Positions 1 through 9,541 are shown, counted from the stretch's first letter. The stretch: 64,000 bases of DNA from Lachnospiraceae bacterium (GCA_022483465.1 JAKVNF010000004.1:43501-107500); one strand, 5' to 3'. Notes: generated by a model from the letters alone, not told the origin. Made by a program: numbers and translations.

Positions 1-160
1 GGGCTGTCATCAGCCTGTGTCTCCTGCTCTCTCTTCTCGCGGGTCGTGTCTGAAATTGTCCTACATCCCCATTCTACCTGCCGTCTCCGACAATGTAAAC
101 AGAAATCAGGCAACTTTGCAGGACATTTTTGGAGATCTGCACAAATTCGGAGTAAACAAA
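1..160. other. Window edge, no gene recognised
   Basis: This stretch lies downstream of the atp operon terminator. No reading frame here has both a plausible ribosome binding site and a recognisable product. The frames that cross it are antisense shadows of atpC. Confidence 0.4.
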
Positions 161-191
161 GAACGGACTGCCGGTTTCCGGCAATCCGTTC
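161..191 (-). terminator. Terminator of the atp operon
   Basis: The two arms (GAACGGACTGCCGG and CCGGCAATCCGTTC) pair almost perfectly around a TTT loop. Read on the minus strand, the stem is followed by TTTGTTT. It lies 11 bases after the atpC stop codon, so it most likely ends the ATP synthase transcript. Confidence 0.8.
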
Positions 192-201
192 TCCTGATCA
201 T

Positions 202-624
202 TCAGTTCAGCTGCTTTCCCTTGAACTTGAGTCGTGACAGGGCTCTTGCAAGGGCAGCCTGGGTCGTGCGGTACTCGACCATGGACTGCTTCTGGCGCAG
301 CCGCTCCTTGGCGCGGTCCAGTGCTTCCTGCGCTCTGCGGGCATCCAGCTCGTCCTTGGTCTCGCAGGTCTCCACCAGGCAGGTGGCACGGTTGTTGGCA
401 AACACCATGGAGCCGAAACCCGCGACCACGCGGATCCAGCTGCCGTCCTCCTGCTGGATGGCCAGCTCTCCGGGCTCGAGCGCCACGATCATCTCCTGAT
501 GGTGGGGCAGGAAGGAGAGACTTCCGTCGACCGTATTCACGATGAGATTTCTTGCTCTCCCCGCGTAGAACTGCTTTTCCTCGGCAATCACGCGCAGGTA
601 GAACCATTTGGATGTTTCAGCCAT
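202..624 (-). CDS. atpC: F1Fo ATP synthase epsilon subunit
   Basis: This is the central-stalk epsilon subunit of the membrane ATP synthase, which couples gamma rotation to the c-ring and can inhibit ATP hydrolysis. The 140-residue product has the usual two parts: an N-terminal beta-sandwich (about residues 5-88, with GSLSFLPHHQEMIVAL matching the family core) and a C-terminal helical hairpin rich in Ala, Arg and Gln (about 90-135). The ATG is preceded by an AGGGGG site and lies 16 bases after the atpD stop. It is the last gene of the operon, just before a strong terminator. Length and position are typical, and nothing looks broken. Confidence 0.95.
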   Translation of the reverse strand: MAETSKWFYLRVIAEEKQFYAGRARNLIVNTVDGSLSFLPHHQEMIVALEPGELAIQQEDGSWIRVVAGFGSMVFANNRATCLVETCETKDELDARRAQEALDRAKERLRQKQSMVEYRTTQAALARALSRLKFKGKQLN

Positions 625-640
625 ATGTCCCCCTGACCGC

Positions 641-2029
<1,389 letters not shown>

Positions 2030-2042
2030 TCAGGCTCCTTTC

Positions 2043-2966
2043 TTATGACTTTGCAGCCTTTGCGGCGCGCTCGAGCTGCTCTTTCCTTGCCCGTGCGCCG
2101 GCAGCCACCTCCGTGATCTCCTGGGTGATGGCCGCCTGTCTCTCCCGGTTGTACGCGATCTGCAGCTGGGAGAGGAGCTTCTGGCCAGCCTTGTTTGCGG
2201 AATCCATGGCCTGCATGCGGGAGCTGTGCTCCGAGCAGTAGGACTCCACCAGGGCGCTGTAGATGTAGCCGGACAGGAAGTCCGGGACGATGTTGTCGAG
2301 CAGAGTCTCCGGGTCCGGATACATGGCGAACTCCTCCTGCCGCGCCGCGCCGACAGGCTGGGCGAAGATCTTGCTGTTGAGACGGACCAGGGGCAAAAGC
2401 TGCACAATCTCGGTCTGCGTCTCCATGGAGTTCTTCATGCGGGTGTAGATGATGTACACCTCATCGATCTTGCCGGTGGTGAACAAATCCAGCATGATCG
2501 CAGCGATCTGGCGGGACTTGTCCAGCGTCGGCTTCTGGGCCGTGTAGTGGAACTGCTCATCCACGTTGACGCCGCGATGGGCGAACCAGGCACGTCCGAC
2601 CTCGCCGATGACGTACAGGCGGTCGTTGGTGTCCGGACGGAACTGGTCCATCGTCAGCTTCAGGACGTTGTGGTTGTAGGCACCGGCCAGGCCCTTGTCG
2701 GCGGTCACACAGATCACCGCGCGCCGCGCATTCGAGGTGTTCACCTCCTGGCGGCTGTCCAGGAACGGATGGTGGAACTCCGGCGGAAGATGGCGCAGGA
2801 CGCGGGCGAACATGGACTCCAGAGCCAGGAAATAGGGCTCTGTCGCCGCCAGCGATGCCTTGGCGTTGTTCATTTTTGTGGAGGAGATCAGGTACATCGC
2901 ATTCGTGATCTTCAGGGTGTTCTGAATGCTCCCGATCCGCTCCTTGATCTCACGTGTTGAGGACAT
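2043..2966 (-). CDS. atpG: F1Fo ATP synthase gamma subunit
   Basis: This is the rotor shaft of F1, which turns inside the alpha3beta3 ring. The 307-residue product begins with the conserved N-terminal helix (STREIKERIGSIQNTLKIT, then AMYLISSTKM) and ends with the matching C-terminal helix (AYNRERQAAITQEITEV). These two helices form the coiled-coil shaft. The middle carries the Rossmann-like region with a VTADKGLAGAYN segment. Length is slightly above the usual 285-295. It starts 12 bases after the atpA stop and is clearly co-transcribed. Confidence 0.96.
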   Translation of the reverse strand: MSSTREIKERIGSIQNTLKITNAMYLISSTKMNNAKASLAATEPYFLALESMFARVLRHLPPEFHHPFLDSRQEVNTSNARRAVICVTADKGLAGAYNHNVLKLTMDQFRPDTNDRLYVIGEVGRAWFAHRGVNVDEQFHYTAQKPTLDKSRQIAAIMLDLFTTGKIDEVYIIYTRMKNSMETQTEIVQLLPLVRLNSKIFAQPVGAARQEEFAMYPDPETLLDNIVPDFLSGYIYSALVESYCSEHSSRMQAMDSANKAGQKLLSQLQIAYNRERQAAITQEITEVAAGARARKEQLERAAKAAKS

Positions 2967-2978
2967 CTTCGCCTCTCT

Positions 2979-4781
2979 TTACTGTGCTGCCGGTGCGGCG
3001 GCTTCCTGCTTTCCTGCCTGATAGCTCTTGTCGAACTCGTCGCAGTCCTTCAGGATCTCGTCCTTCACCGGGTCCTCGAGGCGTCCCGTCTTTGCCAGCT
3101 CATTTGCCACTTCCGGGTGCTTCTCCGCAAAGAAGGCCAGGAGCTTGCCCTGGTAGTCCTTCACTTCCTTGGCCGGCAGGTTCATGAACTTCTTGCCCTC
3201 GCCGGCAACCAGCGTGATGACCTCATCTGCCATGGACATCGGGTGCTCCAGGGGCTGCTTCAAAAGCTCCATCAGCGCCGCGCCCTGGCGCAGCTGGTTT
3301 GTGGTGGCCTCATCCAGATCGGAAGAGAACTGGGTGAAGACCTGCATGTCGCGGTACTGGGCCAGGTCGATACGAAGGGAGCCGGAGGCTTTCTTCATGG
3401 CCTTGGTCTGGGCGGCACCGCCGACACGGGAGACCGAGAGACCGACGTTCACGGCAGGGCGCTGGCCCTCGAAGAACAGGTCGGACTCCAGGAAGATCTG
3501 GCCGTCGGTGATGGAAATGACGTTGGTCGGAATGTAGGCAGACACATCGCCATCCTGGGTCTCGATGATGGGCAGGGCCGTGATGGAACCGCCGCCGAGC
3601 TCATCGGAGAGCCGGGAGCTCCGCTCCAGAAGTCTGGAATGGAGATAGAAGACGTCACCGGGATATGCCTCACGTCCCGGGGATCTGCCGAGCAGCAGGG
3701 ACAGGGCACGGTATGCAACCGCGTGCTTGGACAGGTCATCGTAGACGATGAGCACGTCCCGTCCCTTGTGCATGAAGTACTCGGCAAGGCTGGTCGCTGC
3801 ATAGGGTGCGACGTACTGGAGCGGTGCCGGGTCACTTGCGGTGGAGCTCACGACGATGGAGTAGTCCATTGCGCCGTGGGTGCGCAGCGTATTCACCAGG
3901 GTCGCAACCGTGGAGGCCTTCTGGCCGATTGCCACGTAGATGCAGATGCAGTTCTGGCCCTTCTGGTTCAGGATCGTATCGATCGCGATACTGGTCTTTC
4001 CGGTCTGGCGGTCGCCGATGATGAGCTCACGCTGGCCTCTGCCGATCGGGAACATGCTGTCGATGGCGAGGATACCGGTCTGCAGGGGCTCGGAGACGCT
4101 CTTTCTGTCCACAATGCCCGGTGCCGGCTCCTCGATGGGACGGTACTCGCCGCCCTCGAGGGCGGGGCCGCCGTCGATCGGTGCGCCCAGCGCATTGACT
4201 ACACGGCCGAGGTAATCCTCGGAGCAGACGATGCCGGCGCGCTTGCCGGTACCCGTCACCCGGGAACCCTCACCGATCGTGCCCTCCTCATCGAAGAGGA
4301 TGGCGCCGATGTTGTCGCGGCCGATGTTCTGGACCATGCCCTTGACGCCGTTCTCAAAGACGACGATCTCGCCGTACTGGGCATGCTCAAGACCCTTGAT
4401 GGTGACGATGCCGTCACCGGCGGTCTCCACAAAGCCAACCTCGTTCTTCTCCGCGATGACCTTGAAGTCATCCACTGCGGAGCGAAGGATCGACATGATG
4501 GCCTTGTCGGAGCGCTCGGCGGCTGCCTTCTGCCTTGCGGCATCGATGCGGTTCTCAAACTGCCGCTCCCGGCCTCTGGTGCTCCAGTCGTACTCATCCG
4601 AGCCCACATCCAGGATGAAGCCGCCGTGGACAGCGGGCTCAATGCGGACGTCGATGAGGACATCCGCCACCTTATATTTCTTCTGTAAAAAGTCCCTGAA
4701 TCCCTGCAGCTGATCCTGTGACGGCTCCGTCACACAGCGCAGCACGGCCTTCAGGGCGCCATTGTCTAACTTTTCGCTCAT
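2979..4781 (-). CDS. atpA: F1 ATP synthase alpha subunit with fused delta C-terminal domain
   Basis: This is the regulatory nucleotide-binding subunit of F1. At 600 residues it is about 95 longer than a normal alpha. Residues from about 95 on are ordinary alpha, with P-loop GDRQTGKTS at 256-264 and the arginine-finger segment VSRVGGAAQ. Residues about 8-85 look instead like the C-terminal domain of the delta/OSCP subunit: QLQGFRDFLQKKY, then IEPAVHGGFILDVG, then a D-x-S-x-R-G-R-x-x-x-F segment. That matches the delta pattern of a beta strand, a conserved GG and a D-x-S near the end. The ATG follows a GGGAAGG site, 27 bases after atpF, so the extension is in the translated frame. No separate atpH lies between atpF and atpA, where it is normally found. 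Fusion is directly visible; its stoichiometry and function are inference. Confidence 0.93.
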   Translation of the reverse strand: MSEKLDNGALKAVLRCVTEPSQDQLQGFRDFLQKKYKVADVLIDVRIEPAVHGGFILDVGSDEYDWSTRGRERQFENRIDAARQKAAAERSDKAIMSILRSAVDDFKVIAEKNEVGFVETAGDGIVTIKGLEHAQYGEIVVFENGVKGMVQNIGRDNIGAILFDEEGTIGEGSRVTGTGKRAGIVCSEDYLGRVVNALGAPIDGGPALEGGEYRPIEEPAPGIVDRKSVSEPLQTGILAIDSMFPIGRGQRELIIGDRQTGKTSIAIDTILNQKGQNCICIYVAIGQKASTVATLVNTLRTHGAMDYSIVVSSTASDPAPLQYVAPYAATSLAEYFMHKGRDVLIVYDDLSKHAVAYRALSLLLGRSPGREAYPGDVFYLHSRLLERSSRLSDELGGGSITALPIIETQDGDVSAYIPTNVISITDGQIFLESDLFFEGQRPAVNVGLSVSRVGGAAQTKAMKKASGSLRIDLAQYRDMQVFTQFSSDLDEATTNQLRQGAALMELLKQPLEHPMSMADEVITLVAGEGKKFMNLPAKEVKDYQGKLLAFFAEKHPEVANELAKTGRLEDPVKDEILKDCDEFDKSYQAGKQEAAAPAAQ

Positions 4782-4808
4782 ATCTTACCTTCCCGGCCAC
4801 GCGCACGA

Positions 4809-5291
4809 TCAGTTCTGCTTCGGATCTTTGCTGACCTGCTTCAAGAAGTCATCGTAGAGCTTCTCGTCGCTCTGCGCCTCTGCGATCTTGGCAGCGGCGT
4901 CCTTGACCATATCGGAGATCTCCTCCTCGGCCTTGTGCTTCTCCTGATCGGCTGCCGCCTGGGCCTTCTTTCTGGCCTCTGCGACGATCTCGTTGGACTT
5001 GCCGTTGGCATCGGCAACGATGCGGTCGTACTCCGCACCGGCATCCTTTCTGGCCGCAGCGAGCTTTTCCTGACGATCCGCCTCGATCTCCTTGATGGAG
5101 TTCTCGTACTGATCCTTCAGGGCATTGGCATCCTGACGGGTGCGCTCTGCATCGGCGTACTTCGCCTTGATCTCCTCATCCCGCTTGTTCAGGATGTTGT
5201 GGACCGGCTTGAACAGGAACTTCCTGATCAGTACGTAGAGGATCAGGAGGTTGATGATGGTCCACAGAATGTCGATATCAATACGTAACAT
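4809..5291 (-). CDS. atpF: F1Fo ATP synthase b subunit
   Basis: This is the peripheral-stalk subunit that anchors F1 to the membrane. It has one N-terminal membrane helix (about residues 8-28, ILWTIINLLILYVLIRKFLF) followed by a long charged helix rich in Ala, Glu, Lys and Gln, typical of the b dimer. I chose the ATG at 5291 (160 residues), because it follows a GGAAAGG site; a GTG seven codons upstream is less likely. It lies between atpE and the fused atpA. A normal b C-terminus would bind the delta C-terminal domain, which here is carried by alpha. Confidence 0.95.
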   Translation of the reverse strand: MLRIDIDILWTIINLLILYVLIRKFLFKPVHNILNKRDEEIKAKYADAERTRQDANALKDQYENSIKEIEADRQEKLAAARKDAGAEYDRIVADANGKSNEIVAEARKKAQAAADQEKHKAEEEISDMVKDAAAKIAEAQSDEKLYDDFLKQVSKDPKQN

Positions 5292-5354
5292 TTTTTCGTT
5301 TCCTTTCCGCACGTTCTACCGGAAAGCCCGAGGCTCCCCTTGCCCGGTACCAGA

Positions 5355-5573
5355 TCAAAGCATGAAGATGATCAGAATACCGAGAACGAAACCGTAGATG
5401 GCGGTTGCCTCTGCGAGTGCGGAACCAAGGAGCAGGATTCTCATGATCTTGTTGTCCGCCTCAGGCTGTCTTGCGATGGCATCCACGGCGTGGGCTGTTG
5501 CCATGCCGATACCGATACCTGCACCGATGCAGGCAAGTGCTGCGATTCCCGCGCCAATTGCTGTTAAACTCAT
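5355..5573 (-). CDS. atpE: F1Fo ATP synthase c subunit
   Basis: This is the proteolipid of the membrane rotor ring: 72 residues forming two hydrophobic helices around a polar RQPE loop (residues 35-38). The ion-carrying carboxylate is Glu55 in ALAEATAIY. Compared with sodium-dependent rings (known pattern: a Gln in helix 1 and a Ser just after the Glu), this protein has Ile at the Gln position and Ala after the Glu, although Thr and Tyr follow. That favours proton coupling, as an inference. The ATG has a strong AGGAGG site. Confidence 0.97.
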   Translation of the reverse strand: MSLTAIGAGIAALACIGAGIGIGMATAHAVDAIARQPEADNKIMRILLLGSALAEATAIYGFVLGILIIFML

Positions 5574-5642
5574 AGTTTTTCCTCCTGTGCCTGTTCTCAG
5601 GCATCTGTATCTAACGACCGATTGATCGAAAGCTGTTGCATG

Positions 5643-6389
5643 TTATGCGGCCAAAGCCTTCTGTTTCTTTTTCTTCTTTTCCTTCTTCTCGGACGGTGCC
5701 GCGGGCTCCACAGCCTCCTGGATGAACAGGCCGGTCAGGAACACGAAGACATATGCCTGGATGAAGCCATCGAAGATATCGAAGTAGAGTGAGAAGATAA
5801 TGGGAACGCCCACCGGAATCAGCATCTCAATCAGCTCCATGATGACAAAGGAGCCGAGGACGTTGCCGAACAGTCGCATGCAGAGCGAGAGCGGACGGAT
5901 GAAGATCTCCAGGACATTGATCGGTGCCACGATGGCGATGGGCTCTGCAAAGCTGTGTGCCCAGCCCTTGACGCCTCTTGCACGGATGCCGGCGGCCTCG
6001 ATGAGGACGATGCTCATCACGGCCAGGCCGATCGTGACGTTCAGGTCCTTGGTCGGCGGCTTCATGCCCAGAAGGCCCATGATGTTTGCCAAACCGATGT
6101 AGATCAGGACCGTGCCCAGATACTCACTGTACTGCTTGCCGTAGGGCCCGAGGATCTCCCCGGTGAAGTTGTCGATAAAGGTCACGAAGGCCTCCACGAC
6201 GAGCTGCTTCTTTGACGGGTTCTGCACCGTCATCCCGTGGGTGAGCCAGATTGCGAGGAGCACCAGAATTGCCATCACCACCCACGTGATCACCACCGAC
6301 TCGGCGACCGGAATGCCGCCGAAGAGCGGGATCGTGAAGGCGGTGTCGACGTTCAGCCGCTCCACCAGTTCACTTGCCATTGACTTCAT
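5643..6389 (-). CDS. atpB: F1Fo ATP synthase a subunit
   Basis: This is the stator membrane subunit that provides the two half-channels for ions. The 248-residue protein has several hydrophobic helices. The essential arginine is in CMRLFGNVLGSF (Arg172), preceded by the conserved IFIRPLSL. The C-terminus ends in an unusually lysine-rich tail (EKKEKKKKKQK), presumably cytoplasmic. The ATG follows AAGGAAGG. It is the first gene of the operon; no atpI or atpZ is seen upstream, where an IS200 element now lies. Confidence 0.95.
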   Translation of the reverse strand: MKSMASELVERLNVDTAFTIPLFGGIPVAESVVITWVVMAILVLLAIWLTHGMTVQNPSKKQLVVEAFVTFIDNFTGEILGPYGKQYSEYLGTVLIYIGLANIMGLLGMKPPTKDLNVTIGLAVMSIVLIEAAGIRARGVKGWAHSFAEPIAIVAPINVLEIFIRPLSLCMRLFGNVLGSFVIMELIEMLIPVGVPIIFSLYFDIFDGFIQAYVFVFLTGLFIQEAVEPAAPSEKKEKKKKKQKALAA

Positions 6390-6412
6390 GTGTTTACCTT
6401 CCTTCTTGCGGA

Positions 6413-6434
6413 AATGGCGCGAACGCGCGCCATT
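6413..6434 (-). promoter_or_regulatory. Stem-loop in the atp operon leader
   Basis: A perfect 9-bp stem (AATGGCGCG) with an AACG tetraloop lies about 24 bases before atpB, just upstream of its ribosome binding site. Without a following T-run it is not an ordinary terminator. It could stabilise the leader or affect translation; that is inference. Confidence 0.4.
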
Positions 6435-6504
6435 CGCTATTCTATTCGCTTTCCAGCGAAAAACCCGCCAGATTCTGCAGCCCGTGCGACAAAACAGGAC
6501 TTAT

Positions 6505-7188
6505 TTCCTAATCAGTACCACCAGCTTTGCTGGTGGTCTGTGTTCGCCCCTCCGGGGCTTACCGGTGCGTTTCCGCCTAAAGGCGGTCTAGCAAACCGTT
6601 CTTACATTACTGGTGGCCGCCTAAAGGCGGCTCCCTTTTTGACTACTTTTCGGGATCTCCTTCCAGTCGATCCCTTTCGTACTGTTCTGCAATATACTTC
6701 TTGATTGTCTCTTCATTGACATTTCCCACCGTTTCGCAATAGTAGCCTCTTGCCCAGAAATGTCTGTCGTATCTTTGGCGATATTCTGGATGCTTGTCGA
6801 AGATCATGAGAGAACTTTTTCCTTTGATGCGGCCAACTACCTTTGCCACACTCATTTTCGGTGGGATCGACACATACATATGTACATGATCAGGCAAGGT
6901 GGCCGCTTTGATAATCGTGACTCCTTCCATCTTGCAGACCTTCCCTATAATTTCGCCTATTTCCTTCCGCAGCTCCCCGAACATTACTTTTCGTCTATAC
7001 TTCGGAATGAACACTATATGATATGTGCAGTTATATCGACTGTGTGCTAAACTCAAATCGTCCATGGGCGCCTCCGCTGTCTTGAAGTGGTTTGCTAGAC
7101 CTACTTCATTGTACAGCGGAGGCTGTTTTTTGTTACTCCGCTTGCCGCCACGGGCTTCTGTCACTCCCCCAGCTCCGCTGGGGGATTA
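6505..7188. mobile_element. IS200/IS605-family element A (tnpA only)
   Basis: The element contains one Y1 HUH transposase gene and has end hairpins typical of this family instead of terminal inverted repeats: ACCACCAGC-TTT-GCTGGTGGT near 6508-6531 and CCCCCAGC-TCC-GCTGGGGG near 7166-7184. Further hairpins of the form CCGCCTAAAGGCGG occur at about 6566 and 6616. The exact cleavage sites cannot be read, so the ends are approximate. There is no tnpB, so it is IS200-like. It sits directly upstream of the atp operon. Confidence 0.7.
6643..7065 (-). CDS. tnpA: IS200/IS605-family Y1 transposase TnpA
   Basis: This is the single-strand transposase that recognises the hairpin ends of IS200-type elements. 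The HUH motif is DHVHM, preceded by the family segment YHIVFIPKYRRK. A tyrosine-rich helix with GYYCETVG and VNEETIKKYI follows; the catalytic Tyr is probably in that region. I chose the ATG at 7065 (140 residues), giving MDDLSLAHSRYN, because longer upstream reading runs through the end hairpins. It is homologous to the interrupted tnpA at 41.7-42.5 kb. It looks intact. Confidence 0.9.
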   Translation of the reverse strand: MDDLSLAHSRYNCTYHIVFIPKYRRKVMFGELRKEIGEIIGKVCKMEGVTIIKAATLPDHVHMYVSIPPKMSVAKVVGRIKGKSSLMIFDKHPEYRQRYDRHFWARGYYCETVGNVNEETIKKYIAEQYERDRLEGDPEK

Positions 7189-7216
7189 AGATCTGTTTCA
7201 TTTAGTGCAGCCCGCT

Positions 7217-7759
7217 TTACGGCTGGGCCGGATCCCTCTGAAAGACCAGCGATTGGACGTTGTCATCCGCGTCATACTGGATCCAGAGCAGGTACGCGGT
7301 ATCCTCCGCATCCTGGTAGAAGTCGACGCCGCCCGCCTTCTCGGCGGAGGCAGCAAGGACAAAGGCCTCACCCAGTTTTCCCGCAACGATCGATCTGGGA
7401 TCGCCCACCTTCACGTTGTGAAAGCGCACGGCACCGGAGTCAGCCGTCACCACCAGGGGGAGCTGACCCTCCGTTCTCGTGTAGTAGAGATCGTCCGCAT
7501 CCAGCACGGTAAGGCTCCGAAGTACGGTCTCATCGACCTTGCTGGTCTTGGACGAAGACGAACTGCCGCCGGAGGCCGCCTGTTCCATCGCCTTGTTTAG
7601 GGTCTCCTGGTCGGTGACCAGGCCCTTTTTCGTCAGCGTGACCCCCGGCGGAACCGGGGCGGTCTTTGCCTTTGCCGATGCGGCAAGGCTGTTCTGGGCA
7701 ACAAGGAGCGCCGCTGCAAGAAGCAGTGCCGCGCCCCTTTTGAATGGGATCCTTTGCAT
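7217..7759 (-). CDS. Secreted hypothetical protein
   Basis: The product has about 180 residues. The N-terminus (MQRIPFKRGAALLLAAALL, then VAQNSLAASAKA) is a clear Sec signal peptide with a likely cleavage after AxA. There is no lipobox cysteine. A serine-rich linker (about residues 70-80) leads into a domain with alternating hydrophobic residues (YYTRTEGQLPLVV, YLLWIQYDADDNVQSLVF) that suggests a small beta-rich extracellular fold. The ATG at 7759 is preceded by GGGGGAGG. The gene is divergent from the LysR gene at 8073. I do not recognise the family. Confidence 0.75.
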   Translation of the reverse strand: MQRIPFKRGAALLLAAALLVAQNSLAASAKAKTAPVPPGVTLTKKGLVTDQETLNKAMEQAASGGSSSSSKTSKVDETVLRSLTVLDADDLYYTRTEGQLPLVVTADSGAVRFHNVKVGDPRSIVAGKLGEAFVLAASAEKAGGVDFYQDAEDTAYLLWIQYDADDNVQSLVFQRDPAQP

Positions 7760-8024
7760 CACCTGCCCCCTCCCCCCGGGGCCCTTGTGACAGCACCCGG
7801 CTTGACGGCTTGCATTATAGCACAGGCGCGGATGGGAAGTCATCCGGGCGGGTTAGGATATGTTCAGAATTTTTCTACATTCTTAATATTTTCACCGACG
7901 GTTTCAGTGACATCTGACGATTTTGCCTGGGTCAATGCCGCTTCTGCCGCCGACCGGTCTTTCCCGCTTGCCCCGACAGTGAAACCCATTATACTGAAGC
8001 CGTAGGGATGCGTAAAACGCATTT

Positions 8025-8053
8025 TTGACATAGTCATCATCAGGATTTGATAT
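8025..8053 (+). promoter_or_regulatory. Candidate promoter of the LysR gene
   Basis: A consensus -35 box TTGACA (8025-8030) is followed after 17 bases by TGATAT (8048-8053), a weak -10. Transcription would start only about 13 bases before the ATG. The 7760-8072 spacer between the two divergent genes otherwise shows nothing recognisable. Confidence 0.35.
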
Positions 8054-8072
8054 TTCAGAGAGTGAGCGCGGG

Positions 8073-8969
8073 ATGGACGTCAACTACGAATACTACAAGA
8101 TCTTCTACTACGTGGCCAGGTACGGGAACTTCACCAGAGCCGCAAGGGCCCTTGGCAGCGGACAGCCCAACGTCACCCGCGCCATGAACTGCCTGGAGGA
8201 GCAGGTGCACAGCACCCTGTTCATCCGCACCAACCGCGGCGTGCGGCTGACCCCGGAGGGGGAGCTGTTATACCGCCACGTGGAGTCCGCCATCTCCCAG
8301 ATCCAGGCCGCGGAGGCCTCGCTCCACGAGGCAAGCAGCCTCGAACACGGCAGCATCTCCATCGGGGCCAGTGATACCGCCCTGAACATCTGCCTGCTGC
8401 CGATCCTGAAGACCTTTCACGAGGCCCATCCCAGGATCCGCCTGAAGCTGGAGAACCAGACCACGCTCCAGGCGATCCCGTCGGTGAAAAACGGCGAGGT
8501 GGACTTTGCCGTGGTCTCCACCCCCACCGGCGTGACGCCGCCGCTCCAGGAGGTGCCGCTCACCACGTATCAGGAGATTCTCGTGGGCGGCAGCACCTTC
8601 TCCGCCCTGGGCGGCCAGGTGCTGACCCTCGACGAGCTGCTCCACTACCCCATGATCAGTCTCGGGCGGCAGACCATGACCTGGCAGTTCTACCACCAGT
8701 GGTTTCTCGCCCACGACCTGGAGTTTTCGCCGGACACGGAGGTGGCCACCGCGGACCAGATCCTGCCGCTTGTCAAGTGCGGGCTGGGGCTGGCCTTTCT
8801 CCCGGAGCCGATGGCGCAGGCGGCGCTCGCCTCCCATAAGATCGTCCGGATCTTCCTGCCAGAGGACGTCCCTGAGCGGCAGATCTGCCTGGTCTTTGAC
8901 CGGCAGCTCCCCTTCAGCGCCGCCGCCCAGAAGCTGACAGACGACATGCTGGGGAGAAAGTCCGGTTAA
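8073..8969 (+). CDS. LysR-family transcriptional regulator
   Basis: This 298-residue protein has the standard layout: an N-terminal winged helix-turn-helix (about residues 1-65, with FTRAARALGSGQPNVTRAM and the RTNRGVRLTPEG wing) and a C-terminal periplasmic-binding-like effector domain (about 90-295). The target is unknown. The divergent neighbour encodes a secreted protein, a common arrangement for LysR autoregulation. The start has a GCGCGGG site close by. Its stop codon overlaps that of a convergent truncated gene. GC-rich codon use matches the native backbone. Confidence 0.9.
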   Translation: MDVNYEYYKIFYYVARYGNFTRAARALGSGQPNVTRAMNCLEEQVHSTLFIRTNRGVRLTPEGELLYRHVESAISQIQAAEASLHEASSLEHGSISIGASDTALNICLLPILKTFHEAHPRIRLKLENQTTLQAIPSVKNGEVDFAVVSTPTGVTPPLQEVPLTTYQEILVGGSTFSALGGQVLTLDELLHYPMISLGRQTMTWQFYHQWFLAHDLEFSPDTEVATADQILPLVKCGLGLAFLPEPMAQAALASHKIVRIFLPEDVPERQICLVFDRQLPFSAAAQKLTDDMLGRKSG

Positions 8970-9189
8970 CCGCGGACCGGCGCCTGCCCCCGCCGAAACA
9001 GAAGGCGAAAGATGGCGCGCACCAGGGGCCCGACAAGAAAGATCTGGAGAAGGAGCGCCACAGGAAAGCACCTGACCGCCGTCGTGATCCAGAGGACAAA
9101 CCAGCCGGCACCCGCCCCGTTGTGGAGCAGGACGGAGAAGAGGGGCACCAGCGGGACGACGCAGCAGAACGCATTCCCCGCATATTCGC
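8966..9189 (-). pseudogene. DUF2798-like membrane protein, 5'-truncated
   Basis: The readable C-terminal part is LVPLFSVLLHNGAGAGWFV, then WITTAVRCFPVALLLQIFLV, then GPLVRAIFRLLF. It resembles the C-terminal membrane half of small DUF2798 proteins, which carry a P-VAL-LQ-F--GPLVR-IF pattern. The N-terminal half is missing: at about 9190 the sequence changes to an IS1182-like transposase fragment. The stop codon overlaps that of the LysR gene. Function is unknown and the gene is presumably dead. Assignment to DUF2798 is from memory. Confidence 0.55.
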
Positions 9190-9419
9190 ATAGGTAACTA
9201 CAGCATACATCATAATTGGGTTGTACCCGGTTCTTCCCTTATTGAACAATTGGCTAACAAGCCAGAAATGTCTAATTTCTCCATCACTTTTTTCAGGATA
9301 TAGACTGGATCGTCGTCAGGTAAACTCAATTCGAAGAAACTAAAGTTAATTTTCTGTTGCCTTAATTCAAACTGGAGAGTTGAAAGTTCTCCCTTTGTAA
9401 GTGAATAAAGCAACTCCAT
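9190..9419 (-). pseudogene. IS1182-like transposase, 5' fragment with frameshift
   Basis: The start (ATG 9419) reads MELLYSLTKGELSTLQFELR, then FFELSLPDDDPVYILKKVMEKLDISGLL. That is the N-terminal pattern of a clostridial IS1182-type transposase. A one-base shift near 9243 then moves the frame to GRTGYNPIMMYAVVTYANMRG, which is the expected continuation. The gene is cut at about 9190, where it meets the DUF2798-like remnant. It is unrelated at sequence level to the intact IS1182 copies in this window. Confidence 0.6.
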
Positions 9420-9541
9420 TTTGACGACAAATAGACACGCGGATGGTACAATTATAGTGGTAAATGAATGACTAATGGTCACTATTTTGTAGTAGCGCTA
9501 TGAATAGTGAATATGATACAATACCACTATGGAGGTGCCGC

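Noticed and set aside
8268..9191. Minus-strand frame of about 300 codons over the LysR gene
   Set aside because: Composition is shadow-like (Gly/Arg/Leu) and the plus-strand LysR has all family signatures.
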